From Membranipora membranacea (Eukaryota > Bryozoa > Gymnolaemata > Cheilostomatida > Membraniporidae): a stretch of 64,000 bases of DNA. Under the pieces are notes generated by a model. That model was not told the DNA's origin. It worked only from the letters and a program-made list of their open reading frames with translations, and did no database searches. Below, piece after piece: positions 37,048-50,800 of this stretch; the stretch's first letter is position 1; each line of letters opens with the position of its first letter. The stretch lies in assembly GCA_914767715.1 (NCBI GenBank), contig OU612069.1, forward strand, positions 1,490,001 through 1,554,000. The letters run 5' to 3'. A program made the translations under genes and the position numbers.

Positions 37048-38868
37048 GAGCTGCAGAAACTGAATCAAACAAACGGACTGCTGTGAGTCGGTTCAACAGT
37101 TGCGAGGTAAGTGATTCTAAACATTCTAACTCTGTGTAAATAATGCTAGATTTAACGTGATATATTACTTTGTAAAAGTTTTTAGTACTGTATTGGTGAT
37201 CATGTCTAGTAGTTATTTTCATAGTTGAAACCTCTCATTTACTTGACGTTGGGGCAATAAGTGCCAATTTTAAAATGAGCCCTCTGTGCCTTGTTTTTGA
37301 GGTATTCGATAAGTTTATGCTTTCACCATATGGAGGAGGCATCACACTAACTGAAGGAGTGACATTTTAGTAAAACTATAATTGGTTTTAGGCCTCCTGT
37401 CTTCGAGTCTTAAAATTGATTTTTGCAATAGTAATAAGGCCATTTCTGACCCCAATAATTCAGGAACTAAAATTTTCCAATTTACCAATTTGGTCTTTTA
37501 CTGTAACAGATAATAACACAAATTTTCACTGATTTAGGACAAAATGTTCATACCACAATTCAGAAATTCAGTAAGCTGTTAATCAAATTTGTTGTCAGCT
37601 TGATGAACAGCAGAAGATTGTTTAGATTTTAATCGAAGCAACTATTGATGGATTATGGCTTTACATCTTGAGATATTTGGACTTTTGGTCTAAAGCAGCA
37701 CTCATCTCACTCTAAAAAAACTGAAAATAGGTTTAACAACATGTAATACACACCAGCTTCCATTAAAGTAGGGAGTATTTTCAAGGTTTGATCGTGGCTT
37801 TTGATGATAAATTCAATAGTAGAGTAGTTATGAGAATAAACATTTCTCTCTAAATGCTCAACAATCACCCAAATAGGTGATCCATTTTTGTGCACAATGT
37901 GCTTTGCATGTAATACAACATAGATTTTTATCACACTTTTGCATAACATAATTTACTGCATCATTTTGCCTGTTGCTGCCTCAATGTTTTCAATGTATTT
38001 CAGTTAATGTACAATTAATCAGTGTTGATCGATGTTAGAAACATGCGGTTTAAACAAATTTGCAACAGTTTAATTTAGTCAGACTACTAGCAACGTGTCA
38101 AGAAGGAATCTTTGAGATGGGTCAAGTAGTTCCTGTGAAACTGAAAAGGCTATATATCAAAATTTCACTGTCAGTCCACTATTTAAATCTATGATATATT
38201 CTTGAATTCTATGGATAATTGTATATTGATACAATAAATCATTAAGCTTGTCAGATATTTTTGAACCACTAGGGGCCAAACACCCAAGCAGAACAGTAAC
38301 CCCACTGTTATTGTTAGGAGTAACCCCTTCCTGTTGAGGAAGCGGGCAACTCCTTAGAAACAGTGTCAAGCTGAATTTATTTGAAATTGTCAAGGTATAC
38401 TTTGAAAAACAGATTATGTATTGTGTAATGTTATTTCAAGAGGGTCATGATTGGCATGGCAATTTGACATAAAATCTTTTTTTTTAATTATGAACCAAAT
38501 TGCACAGCCATTTAAAAACAAAATATATCAACCAAAAAAGTCTGAGACGCGAGTAGGTTCTCTCTGTTTCAAAAGCACTAACAAAAAAATCAGTCCAAAT
38601 GCGCTCCAACAGGATCTGCGGATCTTGATTCCCCCTCGTTTAATATGCAGCAATGTTCATAATTTGGACAATGCAGGTTGTTGTGGGTTTCAATGTGGAG
38701 GATGAGCTGGTCGAATATATCCCTGATATTAAAATAGATGTGAAAATAATGTCCATCATCAATCGAGTCATGATATCAAAAGATGTAAAGTTGCCTTCAT
38801 ATGTACGATTCTGTTGTTATGAATGCCCAAGAAAAGATTCATGGCCAACCGATGAAATTGCAAGATAA
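37048..38868 (+). CDS. Putative two-exon module B, unknown gene
   Basis: The first exon candidate (37,048-37,106) lies between ATTATAG and GTAAGT and ends SRFNSCE in phase 0. The second (38,677-38,868) begins after ATGCAG in phase 0 with VVVGFNVEDELVEYIPDIK and ends at a stop after 64 codons. The SRFNSxE ending followed by a Val-rich exon start repeats the pattern of module A 1.75 kb upstream. The 5' phases of the two small exons differ, so they are not simply interchangeable. Confidence 0.35.
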
Positions 38869-38926
38869 AAGCCAGAAAGCCATGCACTCGTGACATCGCA
38901 GGAGATAGATCTGGAAATTTTTAAAG

Positions 38927-39428
38927 TAGTTAGATTTATCGGATAAAGCTTTTGACATAAGACAGTAGAGGTATACACCCAAGGGTGCTGGGGGCTGGAA
39001 CAATCAACAATGAAAGCTCCCCAAGTGGGACTCGAACCCACAACTCCTGCGGCACTAATCGCCTGGCAGTGAATAGCAAGCGCGCTAACCGATTGCGCCA
39101 TCTCACCATCCCCAAAAAAAGAATGGGTTGATGGCGCTAATTAGATAGCCCGCTATTCACTACTCGGAGTTGTGTTCTCTCATCCCACAGCACATTCCAA
39201 TCCACCATTGCCACCCTATGAAACACAGCGTACGTGTTAGGGTTATTGGACTTACATGGCCCATTGCTGGGACCCCTTGTAGTAGGTTTAGCTGTCTTTC
39301 CAGCTTGTCAGCATGTCTTTCCATGCTGTCACATGTCTTTCCATGAGTCAGTCAGTAGACAAGTACACAGGAGAGGTATACAAGTACATAGTTAGATTTA
39401 TCGGATAAAGCTTTTGACATAAGACAGT
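38927..39428 (-). repeat. tRNA-like SINE flanked by perfect 40-bp direct repeats
   Basis: The tRNA-like head (39,105-39,010, minus) has box A TGGCGCAATCGGTTAGCGCG and box B GGGTTCGAGTCCC with a perfect T-stem, but no matching acceptor stem. An identical 40-bp sequence (TAGTTAGATTTATCGGATAA then AGCTTTTGACATAAGACAGT) stands at 38,927-38,966 and 39,389-39,428. The protein-like frame across the head is a by-product. Confidence 0.65.
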
Positions 39429-39715
39429 TTAGTACATGAGTCAAGCATGGATAAACAGGAAACTGAAAGAGCAAAATAATGATACCCATAAACATAGACA
39501 AAACACACAACACTAGACTGGACACTGTGTAGTGAATAGCCTATCAAAAAGTGTCCTCATTAAATACTGTGACGCAACGACATCTCACTGTGGTAGAAAA
39601 GGCAATGATGCATGTGTTTTTCGGAGTAATCTCCCTTTGAGGCAGATAATTTTATAGATTTTATAGAATTTGATAGAGAATAGCAGCAGCAATCTTCTGC
39701 AGCACAGGTAACAGT

Positions 39716-40081
39716 TTTGTCTATATTCTGTCTAACTCATCACTCATTTTGATTGAGCAAAAATGACATAGAAATATTAGTAAAACAGCATATCATACTT
39801 GTCAAGTGATCTAAATTCAAAAGTTGGAGAGTTCAATTTACAGCGATACTACACGTCATCGCAATGATCCGAGGGTGCGAAGTACCAGAGCGATCCTCCT
39901 GGGGGTTTGAGGACAGTGTGATCCCCCAACAGGGTCCGGGATAGAACCCGGCCGCTAATGCTCTGAGAGCGTTTCAAGCCACTAGGAAGGGCTAAAAACG
40001 CATATTTGACATATTTGACTATATTCTGTCTAACTCGTCACTTATTTTGATTGAGCAAAAATGATATAGAAATATTAGTAA
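39716..40081 (-). repeat. tRNA-like insert flanked by 68-bp direct repeats
   Basis: The segments at 39,716-39,783 and 40,014-40,081 are 68 bp each with about five differences (core TTTTGATTGAGCAAAAATGA). The ~230 bp between them includes, on the minus strand, a weak tRNA-like region with box B-like GGGTTCTATCCC. The arrangement copies the SINE immediately upstream. Confidence 0.55.
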
Positions 40082-41860
40082 TCATGGTACTGAACATTTT
40101 GAATATGTTGATGAATGTACCTGCACGCTACACTGTCTCATCTCGAAGGCCATGTTACCATATAGCTATTTGCAATTGGAATCAAACCGAGCAGCGGTTT
40201 CTTTAGGAATATCCAAGGTTACATGCTGTTAAATACAATGATGTGAAGGATTGTTTGACATAATGCTTCAAAAAAATTATTTGGTACTAATTCTTCATTT
40301 TCCAAGCCAGGTCCCAATAACCTTGCTGAAATATACCATTATATAATACATACATAGTGGTTTAATTCTCATCAGTATATAATATCAATAAAGATTTCCC
40401 CGAACCCTCTCAAAGCTCTTTACATTGTATTGTTGGAAGAATTTCATCTTCCCACAAAGCATTGCAAGGTGTATAATAGCCTTCCCGATGTTAGATGGGA
40501 TGAGTGTAGTCTGTATGTGGTCATTATTTCTGCTCAATCATCACGACTAATGATTGAAATTAAAAAATCAAGTATAAGGCAAAACAAGGAATTGAATTCC
40601 CTCCCGCCCCCCCCCCCCCCGCAACTTTGGTTAGATTAGGATAACATCTTGTAAAGGTATATGATAGACCACTAAAACTTTGACGGCTTTGGATTTCTAC
40701 ACCATTATAGGGGATATTTGTCAGCTATTATGTACAACCAGCTCTTAACGGCGTTCGGGTAGGCCATAGGCGGTCGATAAGGGGCTCGGTGGGCTATTGT
40801 ACCATATTATGCGAGATTATGCTCAAATCGTTTCATGGGTTTATTTCAGGTTTTGTTGAAAAAGATGTGATCTGCTAAAATGCTTTAATAGATATTAGGT
40901 AATAAACATAAGCCATGAATTCTACATTTCCTAACACAACAGCTGAAAACAGGGTCACAACCACTTTACAGCAATATCCCATAATGCATTGTGGTTTGAT
41001 TCCCATCAGTATTATAATAGGACTTAGGATTTTCTTCTGATCACTTTAAAAATTCCAATCTGGAATTGCATTGTGGGGATCCATCTTTCACCATACAATG
41101 TTACAAGATTATCTTGTGTGCTGGATTAGTTGATGCATCAGTTTTATTTAGCGAAGTATGTTTGAATGACCCCCAACTGTCTTGATAAGCTTGTTGAACC
41201 CCCTACCCCCATAACAAAGCTTGTGATAACAGGCTAGTCCACCACATGCTCTTTGTTACCAACAAAAATATAATTTGTATGATTGGTATATACCTGTATG
41301 GATATATATATCTAAGTGTATCAGGCTGGCTGCCCACTATTAGTTCTTATTATACGTAATTTCTTAGGTGAATACATTCTTAGAGGCCTAAAACTAAACT
41401 GCTCTGAGTGTGCAGACTTTTCAAGTGCAACTAGTGATCCCTCAGTGTGGGACTGCCTATGGACTTAGACTAGATGCTTTGTGGTCAGATTATTGTGTAG
41501 GATTAACAGACCTCTTACTGGATCAGTGAGGTGAGTAAATAAGTCTTTATTTCTAGGTTACTGGGATAAATTTGGGCCCCTTGCCAAATGACTCGTTGTT
41601 GTTAATGGAGGGCCTCCTCCTTTTGCGGCAATTAATTAGCATATTAAATTGGCTTAGGGTCACAATATTACTTCTGGCCATGACAAGACATTCCTAGTTT
41701 TGTCTATGGATTTCCTCAAATGCTGTCCAATATTTTGTCTTGATATAGAGACTCAAGAACTTTATAGCAACTGCCTGGAACTGGAACCAGAACAGCATGC
41801 AATCCTGACACATTGTCATATACATAGCTTCTGAGAAACAACCAAATTTTGAATTCAGAA
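40082..41860. other. Upstream region of the LRR gene
   Basis: I see no gene here. It contains a C-homopolymer near 40,605 and probably the promoter of the LRR gene. No TATA box or initiator can be named with confidence. Confidence 0.35.
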
Positions 41861-44800
41861 ATGGCTGAGTTCTCAGAACAGGAGGGAGATGTTTCACCAA
41901 ATAAGCGAAGAAAGCAAGACCATCCAATGATCTCCCAGCCTGCATCTGAGGAGGAGTCTCACTTAGAATCAGGAGTATATGCTCACAAAAAAGGTAGGTA
42001 TTTCCCTACAATTTCATCCATGCCAATGCTGTCTGAGCAGTCCACTAAAATTACTTTTTTCTTTATATAATGTAACATATTATAAGGGGGAAATTATGGG
42101 GCGCTACATGCATTTGTAACCGAAAGTGACGATCAACGCCACTGTATATGTTGTTTGGCAGACAGGGTACTTGCCATAGTATTAGATGTTGTTAATCTGG
42201 TGCAGAATTGACGAACAAATGAACACCATCACCAGGACATTGTTAGAATTTCAACAATGTATGACATAGGTTAGTGAAAGGGAGGTGGGAGGGGACTTTG
42301 AGCAGACTTTTTTCTTTCAATACTGGCATGCTGGCAGGATATCAGATTGAAGGAAAAAAGATGTGAATAACATAAACGACTATCATTGGCTGTGAACTGT
42401 AGTTCTAAGTTTTCCTTACCAATAAGTTTTCCTTAGATGGTTGATGGAGGGCAACGTCTTATTCAGTTGACCTTGTTTATTTGTCATGTCTTGGGACTGA
42501 TTGCCAAGACAAGGAGAGTGTTATAAGGGTTTTTGTACCAAACACTTTATTTTTATTATCTATCATGCTGGTGTTGATAGTGTGTCTGTTACTTATATGA
42601 GATAGCATTGAAACAATTTCAATTCCGCGAAATTAGACTGAATTAAATATCATCATAATAAGACATGTCTTCTCAAAAACTACACTTACTCACCCAGAAT
42701 CATACCCTCTGTGTATTTAAAAATCTCGATAATCATTCAACTTACAATATTTTCTTGAACTGGAGCAGCCTCAAACACTCATAGCCAGTTGATTCAGATT
42801 CCAGCTAACCAAACTAACCTAAACGTACAGTACACAACACCGTACCTTCTGTATATTGTAATGTAGACCAAGTTTGGTCCATTCTGAGTAGCTTCCGACC
42901 CACTGGATACACTGGAAGGGAGCTTCAGGAATGCAGGCATTTGGATTAAACTTGTTCTAATTGTAATGATAGAGCTGGACTAGTTATCATTTAATATTCA
43001 GTAGGGACTACCTCCACAGACCTGGACTTTGGAGATAGAAAGTACCTGGATGAGAAAACAGGTTATATGATCTCCTCATAGTTTATTGTATGTCCTATAG
43101 AATGAGTGACCTGCATAGAATGAATTACTAAAGAAGTTCACAACTTTCTTGTAGTTTTTAAACTTACAACAACTCGATAACATAGTGCTGAAATCAGTAA
43201 GTGAGATTTAATATCGCCTGTTTTGAAATTTGAAATGGGTCAGCCAAGTCAGACATTATTATTGTTTTGATTCCTTACTGATTGAAAAAACTTCATACCT
43301 CAAGTGGGAGATAGGAAGAGAATAGGTCCGACTTGAACTGTTAGATAGTAAACCAGAGGCATATATGTCATAAGCTTTTATTTGACATGCCTCAGTGTAC
43401 TGTATCTGGTATAATGATGGCCATTCTCATAAAACCGGACCTCCTGAAAGATTTGAAGGGAAGCCGCAGACAACATCACAGTTTGAAGAAGACACAGCAG
43501 ATATAACTGTCACACATATGAGAATATGGGGTGAAGTTCCACATAATCTTAGAGGCCTGGTACCAGATCTGGAGATATTAGACCTGAGGGATGTCCGACA
43601 GTCTGCTCCAACTAATCAGTAAGTTAAAATATGTTCAATCCATGGGGCAAAACCGTGAGCGCCCTATAGTCTGGTTCAATATGTGTTCGCCAACCAGTCA
43701 ATGGGTTTTTTTTTTTAATCAATGTCTCAGCATGGGAAAATTTGTGAGGTCTGATTAATTATGTAATCAAACTATAAGCACTATCGGGTTTCAAGCAAAT
43801 AGTGGCTGAACCCTTCATTTGTACATCATATATATGTATATAAATTCTCACAGTTAAATGTCGCCCCATTTCTAATATTCTTACTCTCCTTACTCTCCGA
43901 GGATTTAACTTGTCCGGGACGGACCGTTACTGGTAAGCTGAAAGGTGTTTTATTATTGTCTTACAACAAACTATCCCTTCACCACAATATTACGAAAGAA
44001 AGGGTGACCCATATGAAAAATCAGACAACAAGAGCATGAGGATTAAAGCTGCATGACCTCTTTCAGTATCACAGTATATAAACCAGTATTAGCCCATAAT
44101 GTTTAATTCAATCGCTGGTAATAGGAAAGGAAGGGCGACTCCTAAATAGGGTTTCTGAAATAAACCTGCAGTGAAAACCTGTAGACGTAATGTTCAAAAT
44201 ATCATGTTTGCGAGGATGGGTTACTGTGGATGTCGTAATGTGTTGCCCATACTCATGTCAGTCCAAAGATTTAGTTCAACAACTATATTCTTTTTGTTAA
44301 ATCCTACCTATGGATACACCCCTGTTATGTAGGCTAGGCAAATTAGATGAACTAGAAAACCTTGACTTATCAGAGAACAAACTTATTGATGCTTTAAAAC
44401 CCATATTTTAGAAGTTTGTCGGAAATTGAACTACATCCTATTTTTAATGCGTAGTGTACGACCATATTTAGATATTCCTACGATGATCAATTTGTATTAC
44501 ACATTCTCTAATCCACATTTAATTTATGGTATTGAGTTTTATGGTCATGCCGCAAATTGTCATCTTAATCAAATCTATTTACTTCAAAAATCAGCTCTTC
44601 GTGTCATACTCAAAATCCGCCCACGTGGTCATGTGACCTCTTTCTTCTCTGAGTATCAAATTATGCCCATTGAAATGCTTTTTAAATACCGCTATTTGTT
44701 ACATTTTAATAATACTCGGCTTAATGGGGCGTTAGAAATTCAAACCCCTGCCATTACAGCAGGGGCGTATATTCTAAAAAATTTCACTCACTGACTTTTT

Positions 44801-47800
44801 AGAGATGAGCATAATGATCGGGCGCAGCCCGATCCACACGCCGTAAGGGTGGCGGGGAGGGTGTGGGAGGGGCCCACCACGGAAATTTTTGCATATCGGT
44901 AGCAAAATAGTGCAAGCAGAGAGGTGAGCACTGAGCTGTTGGGTACTTTCAGAAAACAACTCAATAGCAGTAGAAGATTATGGTAAAAATGCTCCAGTTA
45001 TAAAGCACCCAATTGAAAAAAACTGACCTTGATGGGATTCGTACCCACAACAATTTTATTAACAGTGATTATTAGGCAAACGCTCTACACACTGAGCTAT
45101 TCAGCCATGGCCGTGAGTGCTAATATACGCCACTGCATTACAGCGACTAGGTGGAAGGAAAAATTTGCCCCAAAGAGAGCCACCAACTGTAGGGGGAGAG
45201 GTCAATGTTAACCACAGGTGTTTACCTCTGGAATTCACACCTACTGGGGGAGGAGGGGGCGGCTCCTTCTGCTTTGCGTGGGAGGTTGGCGTCCTCGCTG
45301 TGGGGGTGTGGTTCGCTTCTTGTCGAGTAGGCTGCGTGTCTGGGCTCGCCCTGGGGACAGTAGCCTCCATTTTCCCGATAATCAGATGGTCGCCATATTA
45401 GTCCTGGACTAATCTGACCATGCCGCTGCCTTATTTTATTTCATTATTTTAGTCCTTTGATTTTAATTACAATAAACTGTTGCAGAGACCAAAAAAAAAG
45501 GTCTCTTGAGTTCTTTCCTAGAAAACTCAGGAGCCTCTCTATCAGAGCATGTGGGTTGGAAGACGTCTTGTGGTAAGGTCGTGTTTTCCCTAGTCTTACA
45601 ATATAGAATTAATCCACTCGGTAATAAGAGAGAAAAGGCAAATCTGAAATAGAGTAACTGAAATATACATACCTGCTGAAAAACCTGTGATGTTGTTAAC
45701 ATTGTTACAGCATGTTGGCTTTGGTGGGTTACTGTAGATGATATATTGTGGTGCCGGTACTCATGTCTGACCAATAATTTAGTTCATACGACTGTATTGT
45801 TTTGTTAAATCCATAATATTGAGATAATGACGTGATATTTCGTAGGTTACGCCAGTTACATGAGCTTGAAATCCTTGACTTATCAGAGAACAAAGTAACT
45901 GATGAATGGTCTCTTCAGCACCTTCCTAGAAATCTTAAGAGCCTCTCTATCAGAGCCTGTGGGTTACAGCTGTATAACCACATTTGGTGAGGATAAATTT
46001 GCCCTAGTTGCATACTATTAAGTTGGTTCACTTGGTAATGAGAAAGAAAGGGCAACTCTTTATCATAGTAACTGAAATAAACATTTTTGCTGAAAAAAAA
46101 CCAGCGATGCGTTGAAAACATTGCTACACCATGTTAGCTTGGATGGGTTAACTCTAAAAGATATTTTGTGGTGCCCATACTCGTGTCAGGCCAATAATTT
46201 TTAGTTGATGCAACTGTATTCTGTTGTTAAATCTTCAACAAATAGTGATATAATGATGTGATATTTCGTAGGTTACACGAGTTAGATAAGCTAGAAATCC
46301 TGGACTTATCAGAGAACAAAGTTACTGATGTAAAGTCTCTTCAGCACCTTTCTAAAAAACTCAAGAGCATTTCCATCAGAGCCTGTGGGTTACAGTTGAA
46401 TGACCTCCAATGGTAAGGTTATTATTCCCTAATCTTACAATATAAAGTTGGTTCACTTGGTAATGAGAAAGAAAGGGCAACTCTTTATCATAGTAACTGT
46501 AATAAACATGCCTGCTGAAAAACCTGTGATGATGAAAACCTTGTTACAGCATGTTGGCTTGGATGGTTACTGTAAATGATATACTGTGGTGCCCTACACT
46601 TGTGTCAGGCCAATAAATTAGTTCATATGACTGTAGTCTTTTGTTAAATCCTCATTGGTGAGATAATGATGTGATATTTTGTAGGTTACACGAAATAGAT
46701 GCTCTAGAAAACCTCGACTTATCAGAGAACAAAGTTACTGATGTAAAGTCTCTTCAGCACCTTTCTAAAAAACTCAAGAGCCTTTCCATCAGAGCCTGTG
46801 GGTTACAGTTGGATGACCTCCAATGGTAAGGTTATTATTCCCTAATCTTACAATATAAAGTTGGTTCACTTGGTAATGAGAAAGAAAGGACAACTCTTTA
46901 TCATAGTAACTGAAATAAACATTTTTGCTGAAAAAAAACCAGCGATGCATTGAAAACATTGCTACACCATGTTAGCTTGGATGGGTTAACTCAAAAAGAT
47001 ATTTTGTGGCGCCCATACTCATGTCAGGCCAATAATTTTTAGTTGATGCAACTGTATTCTTTTGTTAAATCTTCAACAAATAGTGATATAATGATGTGAT
47101 ATTTGATAGGTTACACGGAATAGATGCTCTAGAAAACCTCGACTTATCAGAGAACAAAGTTACTGATGTAAAGTCTCTTCAGCACCTTTCTAGAAAACTC
47201 AAGAGCCTTTCCATCAGAGCCTGTGGATTACAGTTGTATGACCTCCAATGGTAAGGTTATATTTTCCATAGTCTTACAATATAAAGTTGGTTCACTCGGT
47301 AATGGGAAAGAAAGGGCAACTCTTTATCATAGTAACTGAAATAAACATGCCTGCTGAAAAACCTGTGATGATGAAAACCTTGTTACAGCATGTTAGCTTG
47401 GATGGTTACTATAAATGATATATTGTGATGCCCTATACTTGTATCAGGCCAATAAATTAGTTCATACGACTGTAGTCTTTTGTTAAATCCCCATTAGTGA
47501 GATAATGATGTGATATTTTGTAGGCTACACGAAATAGATGCTCTAGAAAACCTCGACTTATCAGAGAACAAAGATACTGATGTAAAGTCTCTTCAGCACC
47601 TTTCTAAAAAACTCAAGAGCCTTTCCATCAGAGCCTGTGGGTTACAGTTGGATGACCTCCGATGGTAAGGTCATTTTTCCCTTAATCTTACAATATAAAG
47701 TTGGTTCACTTGGTAATGAGAAAGAAAGGGCAACTCTTTATCATAGTAACTGAAATAAACATGCCTGCTGAAAAACCTGTGATGATGAAAACCTTGTTAC

Positions 47801-50800
47801 AGCATGTTGGCATGGATGGGTTACTGTTGATGATATATTGTGGTGCCCTACACTTGTGTCAGGCCAATAAATTAGTTTATATGACTGTAGTCTTTTGTTA
47901 AATCCTCATTAGTGAGATAATTGTGTGATATTTTGTAGGTTACACAAAATAGATGCTCTAGAAAACCTCGACTTATCAGAGAACAAAGTTACTGATGTAA
48001 AGTCTCTTCAGCACCTTTCTAAAAAACTCAAGAGCCTTTCCATCAGAGCCTGTGGGTTACAGTTGGATGACCTCCAATGGTAAGGTTATTTTCCCTTAAT
48101 CTTACAATATAAAGTTGGTTCACTTGGTAATGAGAAAGAAAGGGCAACTCTTTATCATAGTAACTGAAATAAACATGCCTGCTGAAAAACCTGTGATGAT
48201 GAAAACCTTGTTACAGCATGTTGGCATGGATGGGTTACTGTTGATGATATATTGTGGTGCTCATACTCATGTCAGGCTAATTATTAAGTTCTTGCAACAG
48301 TATTCTTTTGTTAAATCCTCAATGGTTAGATAACACTGTGGCCCAGAAAGCCGGATAAAACTAAACTTATCTGCTGTGAATTTGATTTAAAAAGGCCTAA
48401 ATTGAACTAAACATTTCAGTGAATTTAATCAAACTTCTCTGCATCAAACTTTTCTGTTCTGCATCAAACTTTTCTGTTCTGCATCAAACTTTTCTACTCT
48501 GCATCAAACTTTTTTACTCTGAATCAAACTTTTCCGCTCCATTGATATCAACCACCCTATATTATATATTGCTGTATGTAGGTCCTCAGTCTACCAATAG
48601 TTCATAGTCAAAAGGCTTTCATTTCAATCCATCATCGATGATTTGCAATAGAACTGCATGGCAGTCTTTATCAAGGCCACAGTCACACAGCATGGACAAT
48701 ACGTTTCTCCCAAACATTTGGGACAGCTACCCTATAGGAGTTTAGTTTTCGCGGCATTTAGGATTCGCTTTTCGGTTGTTGCCTAGGTTGCAAAATTTAG
48801 TGTAACTTAAATTAAACTCACTCACCTTAGTTTCCTAAACAATGTAGAATTATACAGGAATACGCCTTCCCTAAGCATGCAAGCTGTCTGTGAAGGATGA
48901 GAGAATCACCAAAGTAGTGGCTACCTGTAGAAGTCTGGTGTCTCTAATCCACTCATCAAGCAACTATAGACAGAAGTTTGTTAAAGCTCAAAAGGAACAT
49001 AAACTGCCTGATCACCAGATCCCCAATGATGTATCTACGAGATGGGGATCAAAGCTAAATATGCTGAGGCGAATCAAGGAACAGATCCCTGCGATTAACA
49101 GTGTTTTTCTTGAGGACAGGAAGTATCGACACCTATCTATAGGATGGGAGAATGCTGACACCATCGACGCCATTTTACATGGCTTAGATGGTTTTGAAGT
49201 GCTAACTGATCTGTTATCAGGAGAAAACCAGGTGACGATTTCTTCAGCTCTGCCGACGTTAAGGCATGTAGATGATCTATGTTTGCCAAATGACCAGGAC
49301 GGAGAGATATCTGCTGGCATAATAACTGGAGTAGCCTTGTATTTCCGGACAAGGCTGCAGGAGAAGCAGGAGGCGCTATTATTCCTGAGGATGGCAGAGA
49401 TGCTTGATCCAAGGTATCTCGAGTATACCAAACCAAAAGATCACAGTGAAGAAGACGGGGATGAAGCACCGGTTCCTGATAATGATAAACCCCTTGGAAT
49501 TACTCTTCCTTCGTTTGACGCTACACAAAAGGAAGAAGTAAGAAGAGCTGTTGCCTTACACACTGGAGATGAGGAGGAGAGTGAGGATACCGAGAAAGAT
49601 GCTGATGTTGATGCTGCACCTTCCACAAGTAAAAAACCAAGGTCACTTGCGGACATGTTACTATCAAGGAAAGCCAGTACTGTTACCAATACTCAATCTG
49701 CAATCCGAAGAAAATCTTCACCCGAAGACCGAGCTATGCATGAGCTCAAATTCTACCTGTCACTTCCAACACTGGCGTCATCAGAGGATGTCCTTGTATG
49801 GTGGCGGTCTCATGCCAAAGATTTTCCAATGCTAAGCGGGCTTGCACGCTACGTGCTTAGCGCATGTGCCACTAGCGTTCCGAGCGAACGACTATTTAGT
49901 CTGAGTGGTCACATTATTATCTAGCTCAGAAATGCTTTAAAGCATTCTATGGTGGATATGTTGGTTTTTCTGGCATTTAATGACAAGTTGAAGTAGTGGG
50001 TGGCTGCATGCGTCCTCTCTGAGCTCTCACTCACCTTAAACTTAATAAACTTTATAATGTTTACCTAATTCTTTCTACTGTAACTGTACCCTACCTGCAT
50101 TCAATAATTAAATATAACCAGTATATTGAAATGGGCATTATGTCATCTATCGAATGGATAGATGACGTAATGATTGATCACTGATCGATAGTATAGATCA
50201 ATCATGGATATAGAATCGCTTGCTGTTCGATTTCGAGATGATCTGTTACCAGGTATTATGCATTGATTACATCAACAATCTGGGAAAACTTAGGTGTGAA
50301 CTTTGTATGGATAGTCACTTGCTTGTATTGATGACAATTAGAAAAGCAAACAAACAGTAGGCCTACATACGAAGAAAGCAATTTAATTATCAAAAAATCC
50401 GTCACCTTTCTTGGATTTTCTTGATCATGTGCATCGTCTTGTATCTATCGCTTGATTTGTGGTAACTGTAAATTGCTGAACAGGCTGAACAGACTGAACA
50501 GCTGAACAGAATTTCTCAGACTACTATTCGTTTGATTCTTTACATGATTGTCTAATTTTGCATGAGCATGGACAATTCTTTATATTCTTCTCATTAAATC
50601 ATTTATTTTAAGTTTGCATTCACCTTGGTTTCTTTCAATTTCATTCTCAGTAATTTTTTCGGCATTACACTACTAGTGAATGGATGGAAAGTAGCCCCCC
50701 CCCCCCCTATAAACAAAGTTTGTTAAGACTGGCTAGATGGAAGGTTGAGCTGGATAATGTTTCTGGTATCCAATTTCCAGAACACATCAGATTTTGTCAT

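Larger units (their letters stand above)
44333..45572 (+). pseudogene. LRR cassette exon split by a ~1.1-kb LINE/SINE insertion
   Basis: The first 59 nt of a cassette (44,333-44,391, ending SENKLID) and its last 75 nt (45,498-45,572, RSLEFF to the GTAAGG donor) flank foreign DNA. Together they nearly make one cassette, two codons shorter than the norm. The left half runs into a stop at 44,408-44,410 within the LINE. At the right junction GAGACC and GGTCTC flank nine A residues, possibly a poly(A) end. The donor at 45,573 is intact. Confidence 0.75.

Noticed and set aside
38817-39101. A protein of about 94 residues on the minus strand
   Set aside because: It reads through a tRNA-like SINE head; such heads often give long frames with a typical SSPTWG string.
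45101-45412. Overlapping frames on both strands in a G-rich stretch
   Set aside because: Composition alone (low stop density) explains them; no motif, splice site or similarity supports a gene.
45846-48079. CRISPR-like regular repeat-spacer array
   Set aside because: Repeats and spacers are both conserved, repeat length is 141 bp with splice sites, and the sequence is eukaryotic.
47701-48333. Two near-identical open frames beginning MVHLVMRKKGQ
   Set aside because: They lie entirely within the repeated introns of the LRR array and are identical only because the introns are copies.
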